48,015 bases of DNA from an uncultured Pelagibacteraceae bacterium (GTDB lineage: Bacteria > Pseudomonadota > Alphaproteobacteria > Pelagibacterales > Pelagibacteraceae). Position numbers and translations under genes: made by a program. Numbering within the stretch: position 1 is the first letter of the stretch; each line of letters starts with the position of its first letter. Below, piece by piece: positions 34,004-42,124 of this stretch. The stretch covers positions 1 through 48,015 of the forward strand of contig CACKFS010000006.1 of assembly GCA_902599575.1 (NCBI GenBank), given 5' to 3'. Under the pieces are notes generated by a model that ran no database searches, was not told where the DNA came from, and saw nothing but the letters and a program-made list of their open reading frames with translations.

Positions 34004-35059
34004 TTAAAAGCAAACTAAATGATCAATATAAACCGGTTTTTTTATACCAAATTTTTCATCTATATCATGTTGGTGAATATGGTGAGAGTGAACGAAAACT
34101 GGTATTAAATTACCTTTTTCTGTTCTAAGAGTATAAATAAAGTTTGTCCCTCTAAATTTTCTGTCTACCACATCAAATTTTAAGTTACTTTTATCGTCAT
34201 GAATAAGATCTTCGGGTTGCAAAAGTAATTTAACATTTGAACCTATTTCAGCAGGTTTAACAAATTTACCTTCAATAGTACCTAAATCATCATTTTCTAA
34301 TGTGTTTTTTCCGGTGACTTTGGCTGGTATCAAAATTCCTCTATTTAAAAAGTTAACTACACTAACAGAATTTGGATAATGGTAGACTTTATAAGGATCA
34401 TCAAACTGTTTTAATTTTTCATCTAAAACAACCCCACATTTATTACCTAAATAAAAAGCTTCATATGAATCGTGGGTTACTACAATTGTTGTTATTTTAA
34501 GGTTTTTTAGGATTTTTTTTAATTGTATTTGTATTTCTTCCTTAAAGCTTTGATCAACGTTTGACAGTGGCTCATCTAAAAGTAATAAGTCTGGTTCAAA
34601 TACTAGTGATCTCGCTAGAGAAACACGTTGAGCTTCACCAGCACTTATTTGATGAGGAAATTTTTTTAAGACATTATTTAAATTTAACAATTTAATTATA
34701 AAATCAGGACTAATTTTTTTAGTTTTATTTTTATTCTTATTTACAGCTATTTGAATATTTTTTTCTACAGTGTAGTGAGGGAATAAACAATTATCTTGAA
34801 AAGCTAATGATATATTTCTATTTTCTGGTTCGACATGATTATCTTTTGAAGAAATTAATTGACCTTTTAAAAAAATTTCACCTTTATTAATTTTTTCAAG
34901 CCCTGCTATAGTTCTTAAAATTGTAGTTTTGCCTATGCCTGAAGGTCCTAATAAACAAATTATATCTCCCTCATTTTCAATAGAAAAAGAGACGTTTTTT
35001 ACTTTTTCAATTCCATCCACTGAAAAATTTACGTTTTTAATTTCAAAAATATTTTTCAT
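34004..35059 (-). CDS. fbpC: Iron(III) ABC transporter, ATP-binding protein
   Basis: Cytoplasmic ATPase of the Fe3+ (SfuC/FbpC) importer, 351 residues. Walker A is GPSGIGKTT and Walker B is LLLLDEPLS; the H-loop is VVTHD. The signature motif reads ISAGEAQR where LSGGQQQR is usual. A C-terminal regulatory domain (about 240-351) holds the TOBE-like NVKLLLQPEDLI region. It starts one base after the permease stop and ends against the ScfR-type gene. Related spermidine or maltose ATPases are excluded by the partner genes. Confidence 0.9.
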   Translation of the reverse strand: MKNIFEIKNVNFSVDGIEKVKNVSFSIENEGDIICLLGPSGIGKTTILRTIAGLEKINKGEIFLKGQLISSKDNHVEPENRNISLAFQDNCLFPHYTVEKNIQIAVNKNKNKTKKISPDFIIKLLNLNNVLKKFPHQISAGEAQRVSLARSLVFEPDLLLLDEPLSNVDQSFKEEIQIQLKKILKNLKITTIVVTHDSYEAFYLGNKCGVVLDEKLKQFDDPYKVYHYPNSVSVVNFLNRGILIPAKVTGKNTLENDDLGTIEGKFVKPAEIGSNVKLLLQPEDLIHDDKSNLKFDVVDRKFRGTNFIYTLRTEKGNLIPVFVHSHHIHQHDIDEKFGIKKPVYIDHLVCF

Positions 35060-36673
35060 TTAATCTCGTAATATAAACTTAGATGTTGACAAAATAAATA
35101 CACTGGCAATTAAGATTAAAAATAAAGACGGTGCTGCAGCTGCCTCTAATAAATCCTCAGATGCATATATATATGCAGTAGTTGCGAATGTCTCAAAGTT
35201 AAATGGTCTTAAAATTAAAGTAATTGGCAACTCCCTAATTATTTCTAGAGAAATTAAAATTGCTACAAACAAAACTGAATTTCTTAAATAAGGTATATGT
35301 ATATTGACAAATGTTCTAATTTTCGAATAACCTAGTAAATATGCACTTTCATCAACAGAAAGATTAATTTTTTCGTACCCTGACTTTATACCGTTACACG
35401 CTAATGAGTAAAATCTAATAAAATAAACTATAACAAGTCCTAGTATTGAACCAAAAAATACTTTTTTGATAGATTCAAATCCAAATAATTTTACAAAATT
35501 ATTATCAAACCATGCGATAAAAGTAATAAATGCAATTGCTAAGATTACACCAGGTATTGCATATCCGGATATTGATAAAGTATTCATCACATTTAATGGT
35601 TTGCTTTTTGAGACCCTCATTCCGTAATTAGATATAAATGAAAAAATGATAAGTGCTAAACTTGATAAAAAAACTAAATATATAGTATTGTATATTAGAC
35701 TTAATACTTCTAAATCAAAAAGATTATCAGAATAAATAATTGTCCAATACAACATTTGACTAGATGGAAATATGAAACTTAAAAAAAATATTACAAAGCA
35801 AAATAAAAATGCCAAAAAACTTTTTCCTCCATCTAATTTATATTTCTCTCGTTGTTTAAATCTACTCGATGAGTTTGAATGATATTTTGCTTGTTTTCTT
35901 GATAAATTTTCTAAAATGAATAAAGCAAAAATAAATAATAACAAAAAGAATGAAAGTCTATTTGCAAATGCAAGGTCATCAAATGTTATCCATGAATTAT
36001 ATATTCCAGTTGTAAGGGTGTTTATTGAAAAGAAGTCTACAGCACCAAATTCTGCTAAAGTTTCCATTGCTACCAATGACAATCCAGCAACTATTGCGGG
36101 CCTAGCAGATGGTAAAATAACCTTTAAAAAAGCCCTTATTTTAGAAAATCCCAAATTTTTACTAAGGTCTATTAAATTTTGAGATTGATATAAAAAAGAA
36201 GCTCTAGCTAAAATATAGACATAGGCAAACAAAGAAAAGGATAATGATAATATAGCTCCAAACATGCCGCTAAATTTCGGTATGTGTTTATTGTATTCCC
36301 CCTCACCAAATAAATTTTTAAGAATGGTAAAAGCTGTACCATAATTATCAAAGAAAGCAAAAATAGAGTAAGCATAAATATACGGAGGAACAGCAAAAGA
36401 TAATATTAAAGCCCATTTAAAAAAATTACTTCCTGGAAAATCATAAAAAGAAACAAGATAAGCTGTGCCTGTTCCAAAGATAAATGTTAAAATCAAAACT
36501 CCAAATAATAAAATTGCAGTATTATATATGTATTCTAGTAAAAAAGTTTCCTTTAAAATTTTATAATATTCTGTTGTCTCCTCAAAAAAACTAAAAGAAA
36601 CAGTTGCTATCGGAATTAAAACTACAAAAGAGATGAGGAAAGAGCTTAAGTACCAAATATTAATTTTTTTCAT
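35060..36673 (-). CDS. fbpB: Iron(III) ABC transporter, permease
   Basis: Fused permease, 537 residues with about twelve helices in two homologous halves. Each half has an EAA-type loop: LSKNLGFSKIRAFLKVILP in the first and SAYLLGYSKIRTFVNIHIP in the second. These loops contact the ATPase. The two-domain layout is typical of FbpB/SfuB. The hairpin at 36705-36737 lies between this gene and the upstream small cysteine-motif gene, so expression may be lower than that of the binding protein. Confidence 0.9.
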   Translation of the reverse strand: MKKINIWYLSSFLISFVVLIPIATVSFSFFEETTEYYKILKETFLLEYIYNTAILLFGVLILTFIFGTGTAYLVSFYDFPGSNFFKWALILSFAVPPYIYAYSIFAFFDNYGTAFTILKNLFGEGEYNKHIPKFSGMFGAILSLSFSLFAYVYILARASFLYQSQNLIDLSKNLGFSKIRAFLKVILPSARPAIVAGLSLVAMETLAEFGAVDFFSINTLTTGIYNSWITFDDLAFANRLSFFLLLFIFALFILENLSRKQAKYHSNSSSRFKQREKYKLDGGKSFLAFLFCFVIFFLSFIFPSSQMLYWTIIYSDNLFDLEVLSLIYNTIYLVFLSSLALIIFSFISNYGMRVSKSKPLNVMNTLSISGYAIPGVILAIAFITFIAWFDNNFVKLFGFESIKKVFFGSILGLVIVYFIRFYSLACNGIKSGYEKINLSVDESAYLLGYSKIRTFVNIHIPYLRNSVLFVAILISLEIIRELPITLILRPFNFETFATTAYIYASEDLLEAAAAPSLFLILIASVFILSTSKFILRD

Positions 36674-36704
36674 ATTATAATCCGCTTTATAATCATGAAA
36701 TTAA

Positions 36705-36737
36705 ATATGCCCATGGAGGAGATGTCCATGGGCATAT
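36705..36737 (-). terminator. Intra-operon hairpin before fbpB
   Basis: A 13-bp stem (36705-36717 with 36725-36737) with a 7-base loop, in the 78-base gap between the small Cys-protein gene and fbpB. On the minus strand the tail is TTTAATTTC, a moderate T-run. It probably acts as a partial terminator or an RNA-stability element. Confidence 0.75.
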
Positions 36738-36751
36738 AATCAAGAAATTAT

Positions 36752-36922
36752 CTAAAAATCAAAAACTTTTAGGATGTGCGGAACCTCCTTATCTTTAATA
36801 TCAGATAAATTTCTTTTATTTATTCTGTCATTGATTTTTTTACACTCTGAAAGACACGGTGAGCATCCTTTAGAAGATTTATTATAATCAATTTCAGAAA
36901 TAAATTCTTTTTTATCTTCCAT
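36752..36922 (-). CDS. Small protein with a CxxCxxxC motif inside the iron-transport operon
   Basis: 56 residues, unrecognised. A helical, acidic start (MEDKKEFISEIDYNKSSKG) leads to C-S-P-C-L-S-E-C (Cys at 20, 23 and 27), followed by a charged tail ending HILKVFDF. There is no signal peptide, so it should be cytoplasmic. The ATG lies one base after the fbpA stop and the gene ends before a strong hairpin. Placement between fbpA and fbpB under Fur-like boxes suggests iron or iron-sulfur handling, inferred from position and the Cys spacing. Confidence 0.7.
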   Translation of the reverse strand: MEDKKEFISEIDYNKSSKGCSPCLSECKKINDRINKRNLSDIKDKEVPHILKVFDF

Positions 36923-36923
36923 A

Positions 36924-37949
36924 TTATTTCCAACCAGCTGCTGTCATTACCTCTAATGCATCAGCTTGTTTAGCGCCATAACTTGAAACTTTAGTTTTTA
37001 GATCTTGTTTAAAATCTAATCCTATATTGTTTACAACCAGCGGGCTTGGAGAAACACCATCGATCATAGGAAACTCAAAAGTATTATTTGTAAAGTGCTC
37101 TTGAGCTTCTGGAGTTAATAAAAACTCTACAAGTTTAATCGCATTTGATTTATTAGGTGCGCCTTTTACTAAAGCAGCACAACTAATATTCATATGTGTT
37201 CCTCTATCATTTTGGTTAGGAAAGAAAGCTTTTACTTTTTTTGCAGCAGCTTGTTGCTCTGCTCCTTTGTTTCCTGATAACATTAATGCTAGATAATATG
37301 TATTAGCAACAGCAATATCTGCTTCCCCAGCAGCGACTGCCATAATTTGAGCTCGGTCATTTCCTGTTGGTGTCCTAGCCATGTTCGCAACAACACCTTT
37401 TGCCCAATCAGCTGTAGCTTTTTTACCATTATTTTTAATTAATGATGCTACAAGTGATTTATTATAAATATTACCTGATGCTCTAATTACTAATCTACCC
37501 TTCCATTTCGGATCAGCTAAACTTTCATAAGTTAAACCTGACAACTCTGCACCTGATACTCTATCTGGAGCGTAGTAAACAATTCTTGCTCTTTTAGCAA
37601 TTCCTGTCCAATGGTTTGTTCTAAAGTTTGACGGAACAGCTGCTTTTATTGCAGGTGAAATTAGACCACCTTGCGTCATTCCTTTTGCTTTGAATGCTCC
37701 ACATCGACCAGCATCAGCAGTGATGTAAAGATCAGCGGAAGAATCTGCTCCCTCTTCAATCATTCTTTTTTCGAGAGCTCCGGCTTTTCCGTTTATTAAA
37801 TTAACTTTGATTCCAGTTTTGTTTGTGAACTTACTGTAAAGTTCTACATCAGCTTTGTAATGTCTTGCATTAAAGATATTAACTTCAGCAGCTATCGTTA
37901 AACTAGAAATGAAAGTTAAAACTATTGTATATATACTTAGTTTCTTCAT
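36924..37949 (-). CDS. fbpA: Iron(III) ABC transporter, periplasmic binding protein
   Basis: 341 residues. The signal peptide is MKKLSIYTIVLTFISSLTIA, cut near AEVNIF. NARHYKADVELYSKFTNKTG and SADLYITADAGRCGAFKAKG are the usual openings of the FutA/SfuA type of Fe3+-binding protein. TYYLALMLSG supplies the late Tyr pair that binds iron. It opens the operon and is the most expressed part if the hairpin at 36705 works. Its promoter region carries Fur-like boxes (37983-38037), supporting iron rather than another substrate. Confidence 0.92.
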   Translation of the reverse strand: MKKLSIYTIVLTFISSLTIAAEVNIFNARHYKADVELYSKFTNKTGIKVNLINGKAGALEKRMIEEGADSSADLYITADAGRCGAFKAKGMTQGGLISPAIKAAVPSNFRTNHWTGIAKRARIVYYAPDRVSGAELSGLTYESLADPKWKGRLVIRASGNIYNKSLVASLIKNNGKKATADWAKGVVANMARTPTGNDRAQIMAVAAGEADIAVANTYYLALMLSGNKGAEQQAAAKKVKAFFPNQNDRGTHMNISCAALVKGAPNKSNAIKLVEFLLTPEAQEHFTNNTFEFPMIDGVSPSPLVVNNIGLDFKQDLKTKVSSYGAKQADALEVMTAAGWK

Positions 37950-37982
37950 TTTTTTTATTTACCCTTCTTCCGCACTGTTGAT

Positions 37983-38037
37983 AATGAGAATTAATCTCAT
38001 TGAAAATGATAATTAATCTCAATGATAATGATTATCA
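37983..38037 (-). promoter_or_regulatory. Fur-type iron boxes and promoter of the fbp operon
   Basis: Three boxes in tandem. The box at 38023-38037 is TGATAATGATTATCA, a perfect 7-1-7 Fur palindrome. A second at 38007-38021 is an imperfect TGATAATTAATCTCA. The third, 37983-38001, is AATGAGA-ATTAA-TCTCATT with perfect 7-base arms. A possible promoter on the minus strand (TTGATA at 38033-38038, 17-base spacer, TAATTA at 38010-38015) lies inside them, so bound repressor would block it. Confidence 0.8.
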
Positions 38038-38047
38038 ATCGCATATA

Positions 38048-38063
38048 TTGACGCAGGCGTCAA
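38048..38063. repeat. Inverted repeat TTGACGC-AG-GCGTCAA
   Basis: A perfect 7-2-7 inverted repeat, GC-rich for this genome, placed between the end of lysR and the Fur boxes. It is bordered by ATCGC and GCGAT arms that could extend the stem with a bulge. There is no T-run on either side. It may be the lysR terminator or an additional operator for the fbp operon. Confidence 0.5.
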
Positions 38064-38069
38064 GCGATA

Positions 38070-38961
38070 TTAAAACTCCCATTCTGAGATTTTGCTATAT
38101 AAAAAGTTTCTAAAAGCCTGAACTCTGGCTACATTTTTCATTGATTGTGGGTAAACAAAATGGGCCTCGGTTATTGGGCCCTCAATGTTTGGTAATACTT
38201 TAACAATATTAGGCTGATTTACTGTAATGTAATCAGGTAAAGCAGCTAATCCAACTCCACTTTGAACGGCTAACAATAAGCCATAAACACTGTTAACTTT
38301 CATCACAGTTTTCCTTTTTTTATTATCTTTAGTACCTAATTTTAAAGCCCAATCAGGATTATAAACTGGTGAAGGAGCGCCTCTTCCAAATGATATAAAA
38401 GAGTGTTTATTTAAGTCACTTGTGCTTTTAGGAAAACCATGTTTTTCCAAATATTTTGGAGAACCATAAATATGGTAATTTATATCTATCAACTTTTTTT
38501 GAATGTAATTCAATTGTTTAGGTCTTCTCATAAAAATACCAATATCAGCTTGCCTAGTGCTTAAATCTAGCTCTTTGTCATCAAAAATAAGTTCTACTTC
38601 TATATCTGGATTTAGTTGCATGAATTCTTGAATTCTTGGGGTTAGCCATGTTGTTCCAAAACTTACAACAGTGGTGACAGTTAGTTTACCACTTGGTTTA
38701 TTTTTTTGATCTCCAAGTGAAGTTTTCGACCTCTTTAAGCTTACTAATTACCTCATGGGCAGTCTTAAATACGTATTCTCCATTTTCTGTTAAAGTAAGA
38801 CCTCTTGCGTGTCTCTCAAATAGTTTTACTTTTAAGTCTTCCTCTAAAGCCTGAATTTGTCTACTTATTGCTGATTGACTGAGATTTAGATTAACTGTTG
38901 CACTTGTAAAACTACCAGCTTCTGCAACTGCATGAAATATTTTTAGCTTGTCCCAATCCAT
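38070..38961 (-). pseudogene. LysR-family regulator, broken by one frameshift
   Basis: Intact apart from one extra base: the frame opens at 38961 with MDWDKLKIFHAVAEAGSFT and a full helix-turn-helix (LNLSQSAISRQIQALEEDL). It then shifts inside the T4 run at 38723-38726 (A4 on the coding strand) and resumes as SLGDQKNKPSGKLTVTTVV and the rest of the effector domain to 38070. With one base removed it gives 296 residues, the normal LysR length. The start shares one base with the acuI stop. Because acuI is also shifted, error rather than decay is more likely. Confidence 0.88.
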
Positions 38962-39963
38962 TATTTATTAACATTAACAATGTATCTTCCAGAAGTTTTG
39001 CCTTCAAGCATTTTTGAATATTCAACTAAAAGTTGTTCGAGACTTATCTCTTTAATTGACTTTTCAAGTAAATCAAAGTCTACAAGTTTCGAAACTTCAT
39101 CCCACAAAAATTCTCTTCGCTTTATAGATACACTTACAGAGTCGATACCCCAAAGTTTTACACCTCTTATGATAAAAGGCATTACAGTAGTATTTAATTT
39201 TATACTTGATGCATTTCCACACGCAGCAACTATTCCATTAGGCTTAACATGGGATAGAATGTTAGCTAAAATATTTCCACCAACTGTATCAACTGCACCA
39301 TCGTACAATCCTTTATCCAATGGTCTAGCCTCTTTGTCTAAATCACCTGATTTTATTATAGTTTTTGCACCTAGTGATTTAAGATATTCTTCATTTGGCT
39401 TAGTTGTTGCGGCTGTTACATTGCAACCCATTTTACTTAATATCATGACGGCAATACTACCAACTCCACCAGAGGCTCCTGTAACAATTACATCATTTAC
39501 TTTTTCTCCAAGTAACAAAACCTCTCTAGTTTGTTTAGTCGTAAAAGCGCATTGGATTGCTGTCATACCAGCAGTACCTAACATCATTGCTTGTCTAGAT
39601 GTAATTCCTTTAGGTTTTTTTTACCAAAAAATTTGAATTTACTTTTGCAAATTGAGAATATCCACCAAAGTAAATTTCACCAACTCTCCAGCCCGTCTGG
39701 ATTATTTCATCACCCTCTTTAAATTTTTCACTTTTACTTTCTACTACTGTACCTGAAAAATCGATACCTGGAATATGTGGAAATTCTTTTACTAATCTTG
39801 CACCATTTTTTAAAATTAAAGCATCTTTAAAATTTAATGTAGAATAATCAACTTTAACTAAGACATCACCATGTTTTAAAAATGATTTTTCAATAGTTTT
39901 AATTTCTCTTAAAAACTTTTCACCCTCTTGATTTACAATTAACGCTTTAAAATTATCAGACAT
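38961..39963 (-). pseudogene. acuI: Acryloyl-CoA reductase-like MDR enzyme, broken by one frameshift
   Basis: Zinc-free medium-chain reductase of the YhdH/AcuI group, which reduces acryloyl-CoA to propionyl-CoA and removes toxic acrylate from DMSP breakdown. The N-terminal piece (39963-39610) has the GIDFSGTV block and ends in NSNFLVKK. The A8 run on the coding strand (plus T8 at 39615-39622) carries one extra base, after which PKGITSRQAMMLGTAGMTA continues. The NADPH motif is GASGGVGSIAV. Repaired length is 333 residues, normal for the family. It lies between folE and lysR. Confidence 0.85.
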
Positions 39964-39979
39964 TACTTTTTTAAATTTA

Positions 39980-40591
39980 TTAGATTTTGCTACTAATAAA
40001 TCTTAGATATCTATTTTGACATGCTAGGTCGTCTTTAAATTTACCTAAATAATAATTAGTTATAGTTGTAGCTTGTTCTTTTTTAATCCCTCTAGTTGTC
40101 ATACATTGATGAGTTGCATTTATTGTAACTGCTACTCCTTTTGCTTCTAAAGAGTCCATCAAAGTTGTTGCAATTTGTTTTGTTAATCTTTCTTGAGTTT
40201 GCATTCTTCTTGAAAAAACTTCTACAACCCTTGCAAGTTTACTTAAACCTACAACCCTTTCATTTGGCATGTAAGCTACATGTGCAATTCCTAAAATCGG
40301 TGCCATGTGATGTTCGCAGTGACTCTGAACTGAAATATTTTTTTGTATTACCATATCATTGTATCCCTCTACATCACCAAAAGTTTTGCTTAGTATTTTG
40401 TTAGGGTCTTCCTGGTAACCTTTAAAATATTCTCTATATGCTTTTAAAACTCTCTTAGGAGTTTCTAATAATCCTTCTCTGCTTGGATCTTCCCCTATCC
40501 ATTTTAATATTTTGATATAAGCCTCTTCAGCTTCTTTATCTGATACTTCGTTATTATTTATTGGTTTATTTTGTTCTTTAACTAATTTCAT
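39980..40591 (-). CDS. folE: GTP cyclohydrolase I
   Basis: First enzyme of folate pterin synthesis, making 7,8-dihydroneopterin triphosphate from GTP; 203 residues. Zinc ligands are in VQSHCEHHMAPILG and in NATHQCMTTRG. GLSKLARVVEVFSRR and QERLTKQIA are the substrate loops. It shares the folate theme with pabABC near 15000 but is a separate unit. It starts the minus-strand group folE-acuI-lysR, with 16 bases before acuI. Confidence 0.95.
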   Translation of the reverse strand: MKLVKEQNKPINNNEVSDKEAEEAYIKILKWIGEDPSREGLLETPKRVLKAYREYFKGYQEDPNKILSKTFGDVEGYNDMVIQKNISVQSHCEHHMAPILGIAHVAYMPNERVVGLSKLARVVEVFSRRMQTQERLTKQIATTLMDSLEAKGVAVTINATHQCMTTRGIKKEQATTITNYYLGKFKDDLACQNRYLRFISSKI

Positions 40592-40668
40592 CGCGATAGT
40601 TATATATATAATTTAACCTTTTTAAAATATTTATTATAATCTTTTATGTGCTAAATACTTCTAAAAAT

Positions 40669-41136
40669 ATGTTTAAAAAAAGAGAAAATGTCACAGATAT
40701 TGAAGAGGGAAATTTATTATCTCCCAAATTTGATAATGATGGATTAATTCCAGTCATCACTACATGTTCAAAGACAAAAGAAATATTAATGCACGGTTAT
40801 ATGAATGTAGAAGCTTTAAAAAAAACAATTGAGACTAAAGAAGCTCACTACTGGAGCAGATCAAGAAATCAAATCTGGCACAAAGGTAAAACAAGTGGTT
40901 TTGTGCAAAAAGTTATAGAAGTTAGAATTGATGATGATCAAGATGCTTTATGGTTAACTGTTGACATTGGTTCAGGATCAAGTTGCCATGTTGGATATAG
41001 ATCTTGTTTTTATAGATCCGTTCCTCTAGGAAAAATTGACAATGCGAGAGAGATAAAAATGAAATTTGAAGAAAAAGAAAAGAAATTTGACCCTGAAGTT
41101 GTTTATAAAGGTCAGCCAAATCCAACTAAAATATAA
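40669..41136 (+). CDS. hisI: Phosphoribosyl-AMP cyclohydrolase
   Basis: Histidine-pathway enzyme that opens the purine ring of phosphoribosyl-AMP, 155 residues from the ATG at 40669. The Mg2+ site is in LTVDIGSGSSCHVGYRSC, whose Cys pair also holds zinc; HYWSRSRNQIWHKG is the invariant substrate region. An upstream GTG at 40648 would add seven residues and is not favoured. HisE is not fused. It overlaps the next gene by one base (TAATG). Confidence 0.94.
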   Translation: MFKKRENVTDIEEGNLLSPKFDNDGLIPVITTCSKTKEILMHGYMNVEALKKTIETKEAHYWSRSRNQIWHKGKTSGFVQKVIEVRIDDDQDALWLTVDIGSGSSCHVGYRSCFYRSVPLGKIDNAREIKMKFEEKEKKFDPEVVYKGQPNPTKI

Positions 41137-41756
41137 TGTCAAAAAAAATTAATATAATAAGTCCTTTTGGTCCTAAATTAGCAAAATTAAAACTTAGTAA
41201 AAAAGTTGTTAACGATATTAATCAAGAGGTTGAAAGAATTATATTAAATGAAAAAAAATCTAAAAAAAAAGATTACTCTAAAAAATTAGTTGGTGAAGTG
41301 TATCAAGAGATTGAGCTTTCCAAAAATTTTATTAATAAAAAACTTAAAAAGTTTATTCACGAAAAAGTAAAAAATTATTTGAAAAGTACAATTAATAAAT
41401 CAACCAATAAAATAAATATCAAAAATTTTTGGGTGGTTAGACAATTTAAAAATGAATACAATCCAGTTCACTACCATGATGGAAATATATCTGGTGTAGG
41501 ATATCTAAAAATACCAAAAAACTTAAATTTTAGTAAAAAGAAAAAGAAAACTAATGGAACTATAGATTTTATAAATGGCTCTAGGATGTTTTTAAATAAA
41601 AGTATTTATAATCATGTACCAAAAGTTGGTGATTTAATATTATTTCCAAACTACCTTATGCATACTGCATATCCTTTTGTCGTTGATGGCGAGAGAAGAT
41701 CATTCTCTTTTAATATTGAATTAGATAAAAAAGTTGCTGACGTTTTTCATGACTAA
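41136..41756 (+). CDS. Putative 2-oxoglutarate/Fe(II) oxygenase
   Basis: 206 residues of the 2OG-FeII_Oxy_5-like type. The iron triad is visible as H-x-D in VHYHDGNISGVGYL and the distal His in YLMHTAYPF; GERRSFSFNI supplies the Arg that binds 2-oxoglutarate. The substrate is unknown; relatives hydroxylate small molecules or protein side chains. The N-terminal third is very lysine-rich. It starts on the last base of hisI and ends eight bases inside the DUF2237 gene. Confidence 0.8.
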   Translation: MSKKINIISPFGPKLAKLKLSKKVVNDINQEVERIILNEKKSKKKDYSKKLVGEVYQEIELSKNFINKKLKKFIHEKVKNYLKSTINKSTNKINIKNFWVVRQFKNEYNPVHYHDGNISGVGYLKIPKNLNFSKKKKKTNGTIDFINGSRMFLNKSIYNHVPKVGDLILFPNYLMHTAYPFVVDGERRSFSFNIELDKKVADVFHD

Positions 41757-42123
41757 AAAACAAAAAAACGTGTTAGGTGAGGATCTTGAATTATGCTCAT
41801 CAGATCCATTAACCGGTTGGTATAGAGATGGATGTTGTAATACAGATGAAAATGATAAAGGTGTTCATACAGTTTGTGCAAAAGTATCTAATGAATTTTT
41901 AAATTGGTGCAAAGAGGCTGGTAATGATTTAATAACACCTCATCCAGAATTTGGATTTCCTGGGTTAAAAGATGGTGATTGTTGGTGTGTTTGTGCAAGT
42001 TGGTATGCAAGAGCAATTGATGCAAACAAAGGATGTCCTATTTTTTTAAAAAGAACTCACGAAAATACTTTAAAACTAATTCCGATTGAAACCTTAAAAA
42101 AATACGCAATAGACTTATCTTAA
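41749..42123 (+). CDS. DUF2237-family protein
   Basis: 124 residues from the ATG at 41749. The conserved blocks are NVLGEDLELCSSDPLTGWYR, then GCCNTDENDKGVHTVCA, and PGLKDGDCWCVCASWYARA with several Cys. Such proteins are common in proteobacteria and of unknown function; the Cys/Asp-rich blocks suggest metal binding. It ends one base before the ETF-QO stop on the other strand. It is probably co-transcribed with hisI and the oxygenase. Confidence 0.85.
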   Translation: MTKKQKNVLGEDLELCSSDPLTGWYRDGCCNTDENDKGVHTVCAKVSNEFLNWCKEAGNDLITPHPEFGFPGLKDGDCWCVCASWYARAIDANKGCPIFLKRTHENTLKLIPIETLKKYAIDLS

Positions 42124-42124
42124 A

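Noticed and set aside
38980..39636. 218-codon open frame antisense to acuI
   Set aside because: The acuI frame has clear family motifs on the other strand; the open antisense frame is a by-product of codon bias.
38070..39963. Reading lysR and acuI as decayed genes
   Set aside because: Each has one single-base shift in a homopolymer and no other damage, and the same bias appears in the dehydrogenase at 45450-47884; error is the simpler view.
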